A stretch of 64,000 nucleotides of DNA from Flavivirga spongiicola. GTDB lineage: Bacteria > Bacteroidota > Bacteroidia > Flavobacteriales > Flavobacteriaceae. The number at the start of each line of letters is the position of its first letter. Positions within the stretch are counted from its first letter, which is position 1. Location of the stretch: assembly GCF_030540825.1 (NCBI RefSeq), contig NZ_JAUOEO010000001.1:2639001-2703000 (forward strand), written 5' to 3'. The notes below the pieces were generated by a model, which was given only the letters and a program-made list of their open reading frames with translations, did no database searches and was not told where the DNA came from. The translations under genes and the position numbers were made by a program. Shown piece by piece: positions 17,266 to 26,005 of the stretch.

Positions 17266-18096
17266 TTATTCTTCTTCTTCGGCTGCAACTGTTTTAGCTG
17301 GAGCAGCTTTCGCCTTAGGAGCCGCATCTTTAGCCGGAGTGTCTTTAGCTGGAGCAGCTTTAGCTTTAGCCTTTGGAGCTTCAGTAGCAGACGCTGTAGC
17401 ATCTTTTTCTGCTTTGCGTTCAGCTAAACCATTAGCGATAGAAGCTGTAACGTGAGTTAAAATTTTATCAATTGATTTAGAAGCATCATCATTTGCAGGG
17501 ATTACATAATCAACTTGACGTGGGTCAGAGTTGGTATCTACCATTGCAAAAATAGGAATGTTTAATTTTTGTGCTTCTTTAATCGCGATATGCTCACGCT
17601 TAATATCTACAACAAATAAAGCGCCTGGTAAACGAGTCATATCGTTAATAGAACCTAAGTTTTTTTCTAACTTAGCTCTTAAACGATCTACTTGTAAACG
17701 CTCTTTTTTAGAAAGCGTCATAAACGTACCATCTTTCTTCATTCTATCAATAGAAGCCATTTTTTTAACAGCTTTTCTAATAGTAACAAAGTTAGTTAGC
17801 ATACCACCTGGCCATCTCTCTGTGATGTAAGGCATGTTAATAGAACCAGCTTTTTCTGCTACGATATCTTTTGCTTGTTTTTTTGTTGCAACGAATAAAA
17901 TTTTGCGACCAGAATTAGCAATTTTGCTTAATGCAGCACCTGCTTCATCAATTTTTGCCGCTGTTTTATAAAGGTTGATAATATGGATACCGTTGCGCTC
18001 CATATATACGTAAGGAGCCATGTTTGGATCCCATTTACGTGTAAGGTGACCGAAGTGTACACCTGCTTCAAGTAATTCTTTTACTTCTACTGCCAT
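17266..18096 (-). CDS. rpsB: 30S ribosomal protein S2 with low-complexity C-terminal tail
   Basis: 276 residues from the ATG at 18096. An in-frame start 33 nt upstream would add 11 residues not found in the family; the native protein begins MAVEVKELLEAGVHFGHLTRKWDPNM. Conserved motifs include GRKILFVATKKQAKD and PRQVDYVIPANDDA. After about residue 225 there is a tail of about 50 residues of Ala, Lys, Pro and Asp ending in Glu residues, an extension seen in some Bacteroidota S2 proteins. S2 binds the head-body junction of the 30S subunit. It is followed by tsf. Confidence 0.95.
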   Translation of the reverse strand: MAVEVKELLEAGVHFGHLTRKWDPNMAPYVYMERNGIHIINLYKTAAKIDEAGAALSKIANSGRKILFVATKKQAKDIVAEKAGSINMPYITERWPGGMLTNFVTIRKAVKKMASIDRMKKDGTFMTLSKKERLQVDRLRAKLEKNLGSINDMTRLPGALFVVDIKREHIAIKEAQKLNIPIFAMVDTNSDPRQVDYVIPANDDASKSIDKILTHVTASIANGLAERKAEKDATASATEAPKAKAKAAPAKDTPAKDAAPKAKAAPAKTVAAEEEE

Positions 18097-18289
18097 TTTG
18101 TAATAGTTTACGTTCTGTTGAATTAGCAATGTTCCATTCAGCTTTTAGCTTTTGGCTTCATTTAGATGCTAAACTAAATCCTGTCTTTTGGACTAGGACA
18201 ACAATAACTAGTTTTTTTAAAATGCTGAATTTATTTCAGCAACTTTTTAATTTTTATTTTTGAACATGATAAAGGTATCTGAGAAACAG

Positions 18290-18310
18290 ATCCTGAATCC
18301 AGTTCAGGAT
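18290..18310. repeat. Hairpin repeat ATCCTGAA-TCCAG-TTCAGGAT
   Basis: Perfect 8-bp arms starting 1 nt after the rpsI stop codon on the minus strand. A related element, AACCTGAA with TTCAGGTT, lies at 63869-63889. It may act as a 3' end stabiliser for the rplM-rpsI mRNA. Confidence 0.55.
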
Positions 18311-18311
18311 T

Positions 18312-18698
18312 TTAACGTTTAGAGAATTGGAATTTCTTACGCGCTTTTTTCTGTCCGAATTTTTTACGCTCCACCATTCTTGGATCTCTAGTTAATAAAC
18401 CTTCTGGTTTTAAAGTTGATCTGTTTTCAGCATCTAATTCGCACATGGCGCGAGATATAGCTAAACGAACAGCTTCTGCTTGACCTGTAATACCTCCTCC
18501 AAATACATTTACTGTAATATCAAAGTTGCTATCATTGTTAGTCATAACTAAAGGTTGTTTTACTTTGTACTGTAATGTTGCAGTAGTAAAGTAAGACGTT
18601 ATGTCTTTTTTATTAATCGTGATGTTCCCTTTTCCTGGGGCAACATACACACGAGCAACAGCCGTCTTTCTACGACCAATTTTGTGAATTACTTCCAT
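18312..18698 (-). CDS. rpsI: 30S ribosomal protein S9
   Basis: 128 residues with the N-terminal GRRKTAVARVYVAPGKG signature, LMTNNDSNFDITVNVFGGGITGQAEAVRLAISRAM in the middle and the C-terminal DPRMVERKKFGQKKARKKFQFSKR, whose terminal SKR contacts the P-site tRNA. The start codon overlaps the rplM stop codon by one base (TAATG), so translation is coupled with L13. Confidence 0.97.
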   Translation of the reverse strand: MEVIHKIGRRKTAVARVYVAPGKGNITINKKDITSYFTTATLQYKVKQPLVMTNNDSNFDITVNVFGGGITGQAEAVRLAISRAMCELDAENRSTLKPEGLLTRDPRMVERKKFGQKKARKKFQFSKR

Positions 18699-19153
18699 TA
18701 TTTGAATTCGTTTAAGTTAATTGTTTTAGGTTTTTGAGCTTCATGAGTATGAGCTGAACCAACAACAACATTTAAATTACGGAATAAATCTGCACCTAAT
18801 TTGTTTTTAGGCAACATTCCTTTTACTGATTTTTCTACCACTCTTGCTGGGTCTTTTCCAAACAATTCTGTAGCAGTTAAACTTCTTTGACCACCTGGAT
18901 AACCTGTGTGACGAATGTACGTTTTATCGTTCCATTTGTTTCCAGATAAGCTGATTTTTTCTGCATTGATAATAATAACGTTATCGCCGCAATCAACATG
19001 TGGTGTGAAGTTTGGCTTGTGCTTACCTCTTAAAAGTTTTGCGACTTTAGAAGCGAGACGACCAAGTGCTTGACCTTCAGCATCAACTAAAACCCACTGC
19101 TTGTTTACAGTAGCCTTGTTGGCTGAAATCGTTTTGTAGCTTAATGTATCCAC
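18698..19153 (-). CDS. rplM: 50S ribosomal protein L13
   Basis: 151 residues with the L13 core [48 protein letters not shown] and [21 protein letters not shown]. It is an early-assembly protein of the large subunit. It is the first gene of rplM-rpsI and has a consensus promoter upstream at 19202-19231. Confidence 0.97.
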   Translation of the reverse strand: MDTLSYKTISANKATVNKQWVLVDAEGQALGRLASKVAKLLRGKHKPNFTPHVDCGDNVIIINAEKISLSGNKWNDKTYIRHTGYPGGQRSLTATELFGKDPARVVEKSVKGMLPKNKLGADLFRNLNVVVGSAHTHEAQKPKTINLNEFK

Positions 19154-19201
19154 ACTAATTAATTTTTATTTATTAAACATTCCTCTCTCAAAAAGAGTTT
19201 G

Positions 19202-19231
19202 CAAATTTACGATTATATATTTGATTATCAA
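19202..19231 (-). promoter_or_regulatory. Consensus promoter of rplM-rpsI
   Basis: On the minus strand TTG (19229-19231) and TAAATTTG (19202-19209) are separated by exactly 19 nt, matching the Bacteroidota TTG-N19-TAnnTTTG consensus. The -7 box ends 49 nt before the rplM start. Confidence 0.8.
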
Positions 19232-19318
19232 ATAGAGGAGTGATATTATTTCATGTAAAATTTTCACATCGAAATTTATTGATAAATTGTATGTTAGATA
19301 CTGGGTTTTAACGGCTGC

Positions 19319-20398
19319 TTATTGAGGTGTATAAATTTCTGGATTTGGGTAAAAAGCCGCTATAGCAAACCAATAGCTTACAACAGATTTCGCTCCTAAA
19401 AGTGTTTCTCCCAATCTCGGACCTTCAATAGCTTTGCCGAAAATGGACCATTTGTTTCCTTCATTATCTTTAAAGAAAACGCCAGAACTACTAAAATCGT
19501 AATCAAAAGTTAAATTTTCATGATCAATAGATAGTTTAAATCCGTAGATTAAATCTTCGTTACCTACAATTAAATAGCTGGTACCGTTAAAGGTCTCTCT
19601 AATTACGTGCCCATTATTGAAGTTTGAAAATTGATAGACCTTAGACTTGTTATTATCTATAATTGCATAAACACGATCTTTATTAGGTAAAGCAGAGTTG
19701 GTAATTGAAGGTGTAAATATGAATCGAGCATTATTTGTTGAATAATCTCCGTAAGGATAGGTGTCATAAGTTCTTGAAAAACCTGTTTGTGTTGTTAAAA
19801 CTTCTGTATTTGGGTAAAGTGCTCTCCATGTTTTCCAATTAGTTTCTACAACATCAATTAATTTTGGCTTATCGTTAATTAGTTGTCCGTTTACACATTC
19901 AAGCCCTAATTGGGACCAATTGCTATCTGTATTCCTGTCATATAATATAAGATTCGCATTGTATAGCAAGCCAGACACACCAAAAGTGGTAAAAGCTCCA
20001 TTACTTTTGCTTTCCCAAGCGAAAGCAGTCCCAGTTAATGGACAATAACTTAAAGTGATAAAGGTGTTATCTATTTCGTCGTTAACTACTTCATGCCAAT
20101 CTAAGATAATGTGCGGATAAGCCTTTGCTTGGTTACCTTTTACAATTCCGACAACAAGATCATCATCATTTAGAAAGTTGGCATTATTGACAGTAGTAAA
20201 ATTAGGATTATCAATTGATGGAATGCCGTCTTTACCTGGGCCCCCGTCTTTGACTTCTGAAATAGGTATTGACCATTGTCCAGAAATATTATTATTGTTA
20301 CTATTCTCAGGAGAGATGTAATTACTAGCATCGTTACTGCTACTACAGGAAATTAGCAACGAGCAACATACAAATAAGTAAAAAACTTTTTTTTTCAT
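19319..20398 (-). CDS. DUF3179-family lipoprotein
   Basis: 359 residues. A lipoprotein signal (VFYLFVCCSLLISC, lipobox LLISC) precedes the DUF3179 domain, recognised by DGIPSIDNPNF, the DLVVGIVKGNQAKAYPHIILDWHEVVND segment and the conserved ITLSYCPLTGTAFAW with its Cys. The domain's biochemical function is not established. It follows an outer-membrane barrel gene with a 5-nt gap, so the two are co-expressed and probably act together at the cell envelope. Confidence 0.85.
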   Translation of the reverse strand: MKKKVFYLFVCCSLLISCSSSNDASNYISPENSNNNNISGQWSIPISEVKDGGPGKDGIPSIDNPNFTTVNNANFLNDDDLVVGIVKGNQAKAYPHIILDWHEVVNDEIDNTFITLSYCPLTGTAFAWESKSNGAFTTFGVSGLLYNANLILYDRNTDSNWSQLGLECVNGQLINDKPKLIDVVETNWKTWRALYPNTEVLTTQTGFSRTYDTYPYGDYSTNNARFIFTPSITNSALPNKDRVYAIIDNNKSKVYQFSNFNNGHVIRETFNGTSYLIVGNEDLIYGFKLSIDHENLTFDYDFSSSGVFFKDNEGNKWSIFGKAIEGPRLGETLLGAKSVVSYWFAIAAFYPNPEIYTPQ

Positions 20399-20403
20399 AG
20401 CGT

Positions 20404-21375
20404 TTAATTTAATTGTAAAACATTCTTTTTAGGATTTATTTTTAGTAAAAATCCAGAGGTAATTCTATAAGTTGGTGTTAGTTGTGTACCGTCAACATTA
20501 TTATAAATAGGTAATTCTGCCTTCGTAGAAAACACGATGTTAGGTGTTAGGTTAATTGAGAAGTTGGGTATTATAGAAACCCAATTACCACCTGTATTAT
20601 CTAAGTTGAAACCATCAATTTTATCTTGCCTTGCATTTCTATATTTAAATGAAAGGCTAGGGGTTGATAAAGTTTTAAATAGTGCAAATTGATCTGAGAA
20701 ACTTATAAACCCTTGAAATTCATTACCGAATTTATAGGAGCTATTTCCAAAATAAGAATCATTTGTTCCTGTACTTCTATAAATGGCTCTCGAAGAAAAC
20801 GTTAGTGAAGGTCTAAAGTTAAAGTTCTTAGAAAAAGAGGACCAATAAATAATGTCCCAGGCATTACTTCCGGGCTGTAAATCGGCATTCAATGTGATTC
20901 CCTGATCGTTTGTTTCTGTGGATGACCCTAAAGGAATTTTTGAGCCTAGACCAATGGCGATGTTACTTTCTTTACCTAATATTTCGGGAAAGTTATATTT
21001 TAACAATAAGACAGCATCTCCAATACCCGAAGTTTGATCTAAGTTTTCATTTCCAAATTGCGAAATTTTCCGTCTTTGATTTACCCAAGTGAATAAACCT
21101 TCGATTGACAGTCTATTGGTAATAGAATAATTGGTGTTCAATAAAACCGAATGCGTGATACGTAATCTAGAATTGTCATTTAGAGTTTCAGTACCCGAAT
21201 TTAAGGTGTTTAAATTATTGTAATCATAGCTCAAACCTATTTGAATAGTACCTTTTTCCTGTTGAGCCAATCCTAAATTATTCGATAAGGGGATGCCGCC
21301 AGAACAGCAAGTTTGAGCACTAATTGGGGTAATAACTAAAACACACAAAATGAAAAAAAGTTCTCTAAAATTCAT
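20404..21375 (-). CDS. Putative outer-membrane beta-barrel protein
   Basis: 323 residues. A signal peptide (NFRELFFILCVLVITPISAQ) is followed by a TCCSGG Cys-Cys pair at the mature N-terminus and many amphipathic strands (GTIQIGLSYDY, LSIEGLFTWVNQRR, NIAIGLGSKIPLG, WVSIIPNFSINLTPNIVFSTKAELPIY). The strands and the conserved Gly/aromatic pattern resemble MetA/transporter-like barrels of about 12-14 strands. It is the first gene of a pair with the DUF3179 lipoprotein. Ligand unknown. Confidence 0.7.
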   Translation of the reverse strand: MNFRELFFILCVLVITPISAQTCCSGGIPLSNNLGLAQQEKGTIQIGLSYDYNNLNTLNSGTETLNDNSRLRITHSVLLNTNYSITNRLSIEGLFTWVNQRRKISQFGNENLDQTSGIGDAVLLLKYNFPEILGKESNIAIGLGSKIPLGSSTETNDQGITLNADLQPGSNAWDIIYWSSFSKNFNFRPSLTFSSRAIYRSTGTNDSYFGNSSYKFGNEFQGFISFSDQFALFKTLSTPSLSFKYRNARQDKIDGFNLDNTGGNWVSIIPNFSINLTPNIVFSTKAELPIYNNVDGTQLTPTYRITSGFLLKINPKKNVLQLN

Positions 21376-21498
21376 GGCAAATCTCTAAACGCTATATAAG
21401 GTGTCGTTAAAAAATAAGTAGCCTTACTAATTTTAACATTAATAATGATTTACATATATGATTCATTTGTCTATTTTATTTAAGAGTCAATTTTTGCC

Positions 21499-21506
21499 TA
21501 CTTTTG
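21499..21506 (+). promoter_or_regulatory. Candidate -7 box immediately before the YgiQ-type gene
   Basis: TACTTTTG matches TAnnTTTG and ends 7 nt before the ATG at 21514, so transcription would start at or within a few bases of the start codon. No good -33 TTG is at the expected place, so this remains a candidate. Confidence 0.4.
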
Positions 21507-21513
21507 CAGAGTT

Positions 21514-23460
21514 ATGCAAGAGCTAAAACTTTCAGATTGGTTACCTACCACAAACAAAGAGGTTAAAATACGTGGTTGGGAAGAACTAGACGTTATTTTA
21601 TTTAGTGGTGATGCTTATGTAGACCATCCGTCGTTTGGTCCTGCTGTAATTGGGCGTATTTTAGAAAGTTATGGTTTGCGTGTAGCTGTGGTGCCGCAAC
21701 CTAATGTTAACGATAATCTTCAAGATTTTATAAAATTGGGTGCTCCAAAATTGTTTTTTGGAGTTACAGGTGGTTGTATGGACCCCATGATTAGCAATTA
21801 CAATGCTAATAAAAAGCGTCGTGATAAAGACGCGTATACGCCAAATGGAGATATTGGTTTTCGGCCAGATTATGCCACAACAGTTTATTCTAAAATATTA
21901 AAAGAAAAATGGCCTGACGTTCCTGTTTTAATTGGCGGTATTGAAGCTTCTTTACGTCGTGTAACGCATTATGATTATTGGAGTGATAAATTAGTGCCTA
22001 CTATTTTAGAAAGTTCGAAAGCAGATATGTTGGTTTACGGTATGGGAGAGCAACCTTTAAGAGAGGTTGTTCGCTTGTTGCAAAAAGGCGTGCCTTTTAA
22101 CAGTATTACTACTATAAAACAAACGGCAGTGCTTTTAGATAAAGGCGCTAAAGTACCTAAGAATAGTAATTGGGAAGATGTTGAAATTGTATCGCACGAA
22201 AGGTGCTTAAAGGATAGGAAAGCTTTTGCATCTAACTTTAAAATTATTGAACAGGAATCTAATAAGTTGGCTGCGCGTCGTATTTTTCAGAAAGTAGGTG
22301 AGAAGACTTTGATGATTAATCCGCCATACCCTACCATGACGGAAAAGGAAATAGATGCCTCTTTCGATTTACCATATACACGTCTGCCGCATCCTAAATA
22401 CAACAAACGCGGACCTATTCCTGCGTTTGAAATGATTAAATTTTCTATAAACATACATCGTGGTTGTTTTGGCGGGTGTAGTTTTTGTACTATTTCAGCG
22501 CATCAGGGGAAGTTTATTGCATCTCGTAGTCAGGAGTCTGTATTGCGCGAAGTTGACACTGTGGCAAATATGCCAGACTTTAAAGGCTATTTATCAGATA
22601 TTGGTGGGCCAAGTGCGAATATGTATAAAATGCAAGGGAAAGTACAATCTATATGCGACAAGTGCGTGGCACCTTCCTGTATTTCGCCAGTTATTTGTAG
22701 TAATTTAGATACCTCTCATAAACCTTTAACCAAATTATATCAGGCAGTTGATAGTCATCCAAAAGTAAAAAAATCCTTTATTGGTAGTGGTATTCGTCAT
22801 GATATGCTTGTGCCGGAGTTTAATAAAAATGCGGATGCAAAAGAATTGGATGATTATACTGAAGAGGTGATGACAAAACATGTGTCTGGTAGACTTAAGG
22901 TAGCGCCAGAGCATACTAGTGACCCCGTTTTAAAGTTAATGCGTAAACCATCGTTTACTTATTTTCATAAGTTTAAGGAGCGTTTTGATAAGATCAATAT
23001 TAAAAAGAACTTAAAGCTTCAGTTGATTCCTTATTTTATATCAAATCATCCGGCTTGCGAAGTCGAAGATATGGCCAACCTGGCTGCTGAAACCAAGGAT
23101 ATGGGTTTCCAACTTGAGCAGGTACAGGGTTTTACACCAACTCCTATGACAGTGGCTACCGTCATTTACTATAGCGGGTATCATCCTTATACACTTAAAA
23201 AAGTAAATACACCAAAAACACGTAAGGAAAAAGATGAACAGCACCGATTTTTCTTTTGGTATAAAAAGGAAAATAAAGATTGGATTAGAAAGACCTTAAG
23301 TAAATTGGGGCGTCAGGATTTATTAAAAGTCTTATTGCCAGAAAACGACAAATGGCGAAAAAATAAACCTGGTAAACCTAAGCATACTTTTGATGATGCA
23401 GTTCCTTTTAACAAGCGAAAGAATAAGGCTAAGTTTCGGTCAAAAAGGAAGCACAATTAA
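21514..23460 (+). CDS. YgiQ-family radical SAM protein
   Basis: 648 residues. An N-terminal domain (LDVILFSGDAYVDHPSFGPAVIGRILE) precedes the radical SAM core, whose 4Fe-4S cysteines are Cys318, Cys322 and Cys325 in RGCFGGCSFCT. The C-terminal part contains the SGRLKVAPEHTSD segment and a basic tail (KRKNKAKFRSKRKHN). YgiQ-type proteins are widely conserved radical S-adenosylmethionine enzymes of unknown substrate. A start one or two codons away is unlikely because WLPTTNKEV is conserved near the N-terminus. It is a monocistronic unit, divergent from the DUF3179/barrel pair. Confidence 0.92.
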   Translation: MQELKLSDWLPTTNKEVKIRGWEELDVILFSGDAYVDHPSFGPAVIGRILESYGLRVAVVPQPNVNDNLQDFIKLGAPKLFFGVTGGCMDPMISNYNANKKRRDKDAYTPNGDIGFRPDYATTVYSKILKEKWPDVPVLIGGIEASLRRVTHYDYWSDKLVPTILESSKADMLVYGMGEQPLREVVRLLQKGVPFNSITTIKQTAVLLDKGAKVPKNSNWEDVEIVSHERCLKDRKAFASNFKIIEQESNKLAARRIFQKVGEKTLMINPPYPTMTEKEIDASFDLPYTRLPHPKYNKRGPIPAFEMIKFSINIHRGCFGGCSFCTISAHQGKFIASRSQESVLREVDTVANMPDFKGYLSDIGGPSANMYKMQGKVQSICDKCVAPSCISPVICSNLDTSHKPLTKLYQAVDSHPKVKKSFIGSGIRHDMLVPEFNKNADAKELDDYTEEVMTKHVSGRLKVAPEHTSDPVLKLMRKPSFTYFHKFKERFDKINIKKNLKLQLIPYFISNHPACEVEDMANLAAETKDMGFQLEQVQGFTPTPMTVATVIYYSGYHPYTLKKVNTPKTRKEKDEQHRFFFWYKKENKDWIRKTLSKLGRQDLLKVLLPENDKWRKNKPGKPKHTFDDAVPFNKRKNKAKFRSKRKHN

Positions 23461-23757
23461 CGGGTTTTTATAAAAAAGCATAATCTATTTGCTGTAAAAA
23501 AAAATGAAATCTAACAAGTTGATTAGTGGTTTCAACTAATAATACCATTCCTAACTTAAAATTACTCACCAAAATTTGCCCTTTTCACCTATGCTTTAAA
23601 ATAAAAATTAACCGTAGCGAAGGCTATGTTTGCATTTTCTTTTTCACCTATGTAAAAAGTCGCTGTGTTTTATTTGAACAATTTTAAATCAGAACTGGTA
23701 TAAGGAATCGTTTTTATGAAATTTTAGAGTGTTAAAAGCATAGGTTTTTATTTCTCT

Positions 23758-24600
23758 TTAATTTTTACAGGTTGCACAACATCCACACGAACTAGTAATT
23801 TCACTATCAAGTTTTCTGGAATAAGATTTTATCTCTTCTAAAAATGTTTTTGTGTTTGGGGATCTATAAATTTGGCGTTTTAAATCTGTAAGATAGGTGC
23901 TGCTTAAGCAATTTGATGCTTTAATATGCTCAAGGGCATAATCAATTGTAGTATTCATCCATTCCCACCCATAACCTTCATAAGCACCTAATTCCAGTCC
24001 ATATATAAGCTTTCCAAGACCAAATAAGGTATGGCAGTTAACTGCTTTTGAACCCGAAGCACCTTCTTCAAAGACATAATACACATTATACCCCGCAAAA
24101 TTGAATACGAAAGCTGTTAATGGCACATTTTTCTTCTTATTATAAACAAAGGTATAGGTATGAGATCTGTGCCTAGGATACCAATCATGAACACCAGACG
24201 AAGAGGCAGTTGTGCTAACCTGTGTTATGTTGGCATTGTAGGCGTAGTTTGGGTATTGACTAATACTAGTGATATTATTTGCTGCATATACATTGGCAAT
24301 CGTCCATTTATAACCACAGGCTGTTCTGCAGTTTTTACATGTAATGGTTATGGTAAATCGTTCTCCATTCTGTAATTGAGATAAATTTTTATTGAATTTC
24401 CAGATAATATCATAAGTACCAACACAATTGGTTCTGTAGGTTCTGTTAAAAGCTATACTGCCGCCATACTGATCTGCCTTAACGGAGGCGTTAAACTCGT
24501 TTGAACGTTTTTGAACGATATCCTTAAGCCCAATGTTTTGAGAGGATACACCGGTTGTAAATAGTATGATAATAATGAGAGATAAAGAAATTGATTTCAT
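23758..24600 (-). CDS. Secreted Cys-rich protein of unknown function
   Basis: 280 residues. A signal peptide (SLSLIIIILFTTGVSSQ) is followed by a mature protein with beta-strand character. It contains CKNCRTACGYKW around 95-106 and a C-terminal cluster SSCGCCATCKN with several cysteines; other cysteines are spread through the chain, suggesting disulfides or metal binding. I do not recognise the family. It has a consensus promoter (TTG 24646-24648, TAGTTTTG 24619-24626, minus strand) abutting the palindromic operator at 24649-24666, shared divergently with the lipoprotein gene. It is probably a target of the adjacent two-component system. Confidence 0.75.
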   Translation of the reverse strand: MKSISLSLIIIILFTTGVSSQNIGLKDIVQKRSNEFNASVKADQYGGSIAFNRTYRTNCVGTYDIIWKFNKNLSQLQNGERFTITITCKNCRTACGYKWTIANVYAANNITSISQYPNYAYNANITQVSTTASSSGVHDWYPRHRSHTYTFVYNKKKNVPLTAFVFNFAGYNVYYVFEEGASGSKAVNCHTLFGLGKLIYGLELGAYEGYGWEWMNTTIDYALEHIKASNCLSSTYLTDLKRQIYRSPNTKTFLEEIKSYSRKLDSEITSSCGCCATCKN

Positions 24601-24618
24601 GATGTTAAGGTTTTATAA

Positions 24619-24696
24619 CAAAACTATTGACAGAGCTTTGAGTATCAAATACCTATAATTAGGTATTTGATTGATTGAGAAGGTGCTATAATTTTA
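24619..24696. promoter_or_regulatory. Divergent promoter pair around operator copy 1
   Basis: Minus-strand promoter: TTG (24646-24648), 19 nt, TAGTTTTG (24619-24626), a full match to the consensus. Plus-strand promoter: TTG (24667-24669), 19 nt, TAATTTTA (24689-24696), 7 of 8. The two TTG triplets touch the two edges of the palindrome 24649-24666, so both -7 boxes are exactly 22 nt from it. They would drive the Cys-rich secreted protein and the lipoprotein. Confidence 0.75.
24649..24666. promoter_or_regulatory. NarL-type operator palindrome, copy 1
   Basis: ATACCTATAATTAGGTAT has 7-bp arms (ATACCTA/TAGGTAT). Its inner 16 bases are TACCTAT-AA-TTAGGTA, two inverted heptamers with a 2-nt gap, matching the known NarL-family 7-2-7 arrangement with TACYYMT heptamers. 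The identical 18-mer is at 28029-28046. The nearby NarL/LuxR-type regulator at 25379-26005 is the obvious candidate to bind it. Confidence 0.75.
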
Positions 24697-24721
24697 CTTG
24701 AAACCTAAAAACAGCAATAAA

Positions 24722-25291
24722 ATGAAGTTAGTAATAAAGTATATGTTTTTATTATTTCTAGGGTTTTGCTTTGGTTGTGATGAGCTGGAAGAACTATTTG
24801 AGGAAGAAATTGAAGTACAATCTACTTTTATTACTGAACTTGAAGTTAATGTTCCTAATGGTAGTACTCCAGATGAAGCCATGAACTTTGAATCTAACTT
24901 TGGGGTTTGGAATTTTGCTGAAGACCCTAATATAGTAGACTTTCTTGGCTCTCCAGACGAGATTACAAAAATTGAAATTAATAGCGTGCGTTATTTTTTT
25001 AAAAATGTTCAAGGAAATCCTGATGCTTTTGTTGAAGGGCAAATAACTTTTTCTGTCGGGCAAGGAGGTGAATCTTTTGATACCGTGGTAACTAATTTGG
25101 CACAGGCAGATTTTAATAATACACTTTTCACCCTAGACGGAGATTTCTCTAACGTTAATACTGCTATTACCATGTTTAGATCTATTGGATTTTTGTATCA
25201 TGGTTCTGTGTCTGATAATCCTGTGAGTTTTATAACAGATGTTTCTATTACGGTTACCGTTACTATTAAACCGAGTTTAGATAACCTTTGA
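24722..25291 (+). CDS. Putative lipoprotein of unknown function
   Basis: 189 residues from the ATG at 24722; an upstream TTG at 24698 would put the promoter inside the gene. A lipoprotein signal (KLVIKYMFLLFLGFCFGC) is followed by an acidic stretch (DELEELFEEEIE) and a beta-rich domain (FITELEVNVPNGSTPDEAMNF, VSFITDVSITVTVTIKP). I do not recognise the family. The start lies 33 nt after the first base of the -7 box, the same distance as in the 28102 gene, and the promoter carries operator copy 1. Confidence 0.7.
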   Translation: MKLVIKYMFLLFLGFCFGCDELEELFEEEIEVQSTFITELEVNVPNGSTPDEAMNFESNFGVWNFAEDPNIVDFLGSPDEITKIEINSVRYFFKNVQGNPDAFVEGQITFSVGQGGESFDTVVTNLAQADFNNTLFTLDGDFSNVNTAITMFRSIGFLYHGSVSDNPVSFITDVSITVTVTIKPSLDNL

Positions 25292-25378
25292 AAGTTTTTA
25301 GTTTAGGGGTGTTTCCTAATGAGTCTCTAACCAATAACCTTCAAGGCTTAAATCAAAATCAATAAGCAATTGTGCTCT

Positions 25379-26005
25379 TTAAAGATTTTTAAGAGCGTAC
25401 TTTACTAACCCCGTATTACTTTTAATACCAAGTTTTTTATGAATGTTTTTTCGATGTGTATCGATAGTGTATTTACTTAATTTTAATTGTTTTGCCATTT
25501 CAATCGAGGTACGCCCTTTCACTAAAAGGCTCAATATTTCTTTTTCACGTCTTGTTAATGTACTTTCAGTTTCTATATGCTCTTTATGAAACCAATCTTT
25601 TATATCGTCAGGAAGGTTATCGCTAAAAAAGAATTCGCCTTTTACTAAAGTATTAATGGCCATGATCAGTTCTTTCTTATCCACATTTTTTGTAACATAT
25701 CCTTTAGCTCCCGCTTCCAACATTTCAACAACATCAATCGTCTGATCGAACATGCTCAATGCTAATACCTTTATTTTCGGATGCATTCTGGTTAATGTTT
25801 TTGTTAACGAAACACCATCTAGAATGGGCATTCTTATATCCGTAAGAATAATATCCGGCTCTATGCCATTTTCAAGTAATTTTAATACTTCAAGACCGTT
25901 ATTGGCTTCACCAATAGTTTCAATTTCTAAGGCTTTAGATAAGATTGATTTTATACCATCTATAAATAATTGATGATCGTCTACTATAATAATTTTAATG
26001 GTCAT
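25379..26005 (-). CDS. NarL/LuxR-type response regulator
   Basis: 208 residues: receiver domain (about 1-120) with acidic pocket VDD (Asp9-Asp10), phosphoacceptor Asp56 in LTDIRMP, the switch Ser in LALSMFD and the Lys in YVTKNV; then a LuxR-type helix-turn-helix (about 145-205, LTRREKEILSLLVKGRTSIEMAKQLKLSKYTIDTHRKNIHKKLGI). Its ATG overlaps the stop codon of the upstream kinase gene (4-nt ATGA overlap at 26002-26005), so the pair is translationally coupled. NarL-family proteins bind inverted TACYYMT heptamers; two perfect 7-2-7 sites flank this operon. Confidence 0.93.
   Translation of the reverse strand: MTIKIIIVDDHQLFIDGIKSILSKALEIETIGEANNGLEVLKLLENGIEPDIILTDIRMPILDGVSLTKTLTRMHPKIKVLALSMFDQTIDVVEMLEAGAKGYVTKNVDKKELIMAINTLVKGEFFFSDNLPDDIKDWFHKEHIETESTLTRREKEILSLLVKGRTSIEMAKQLKLSKYTIDTHRKNIHKKLGIKSNTGLVKYALKNL

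Noticed and set aside
18097..18129. Upstream start for ribosomal protein S2
   Set aside because: The extra 11 residues are not part of the family's conserved N-terminus, which begins at the ATG at 18096.
24649..24666. Palindrome as a transcription terminator
   Set aside because: The stem is A/T-rich with no T-run on either side, and it lies between two divergent genes, where a terminator is not expected.
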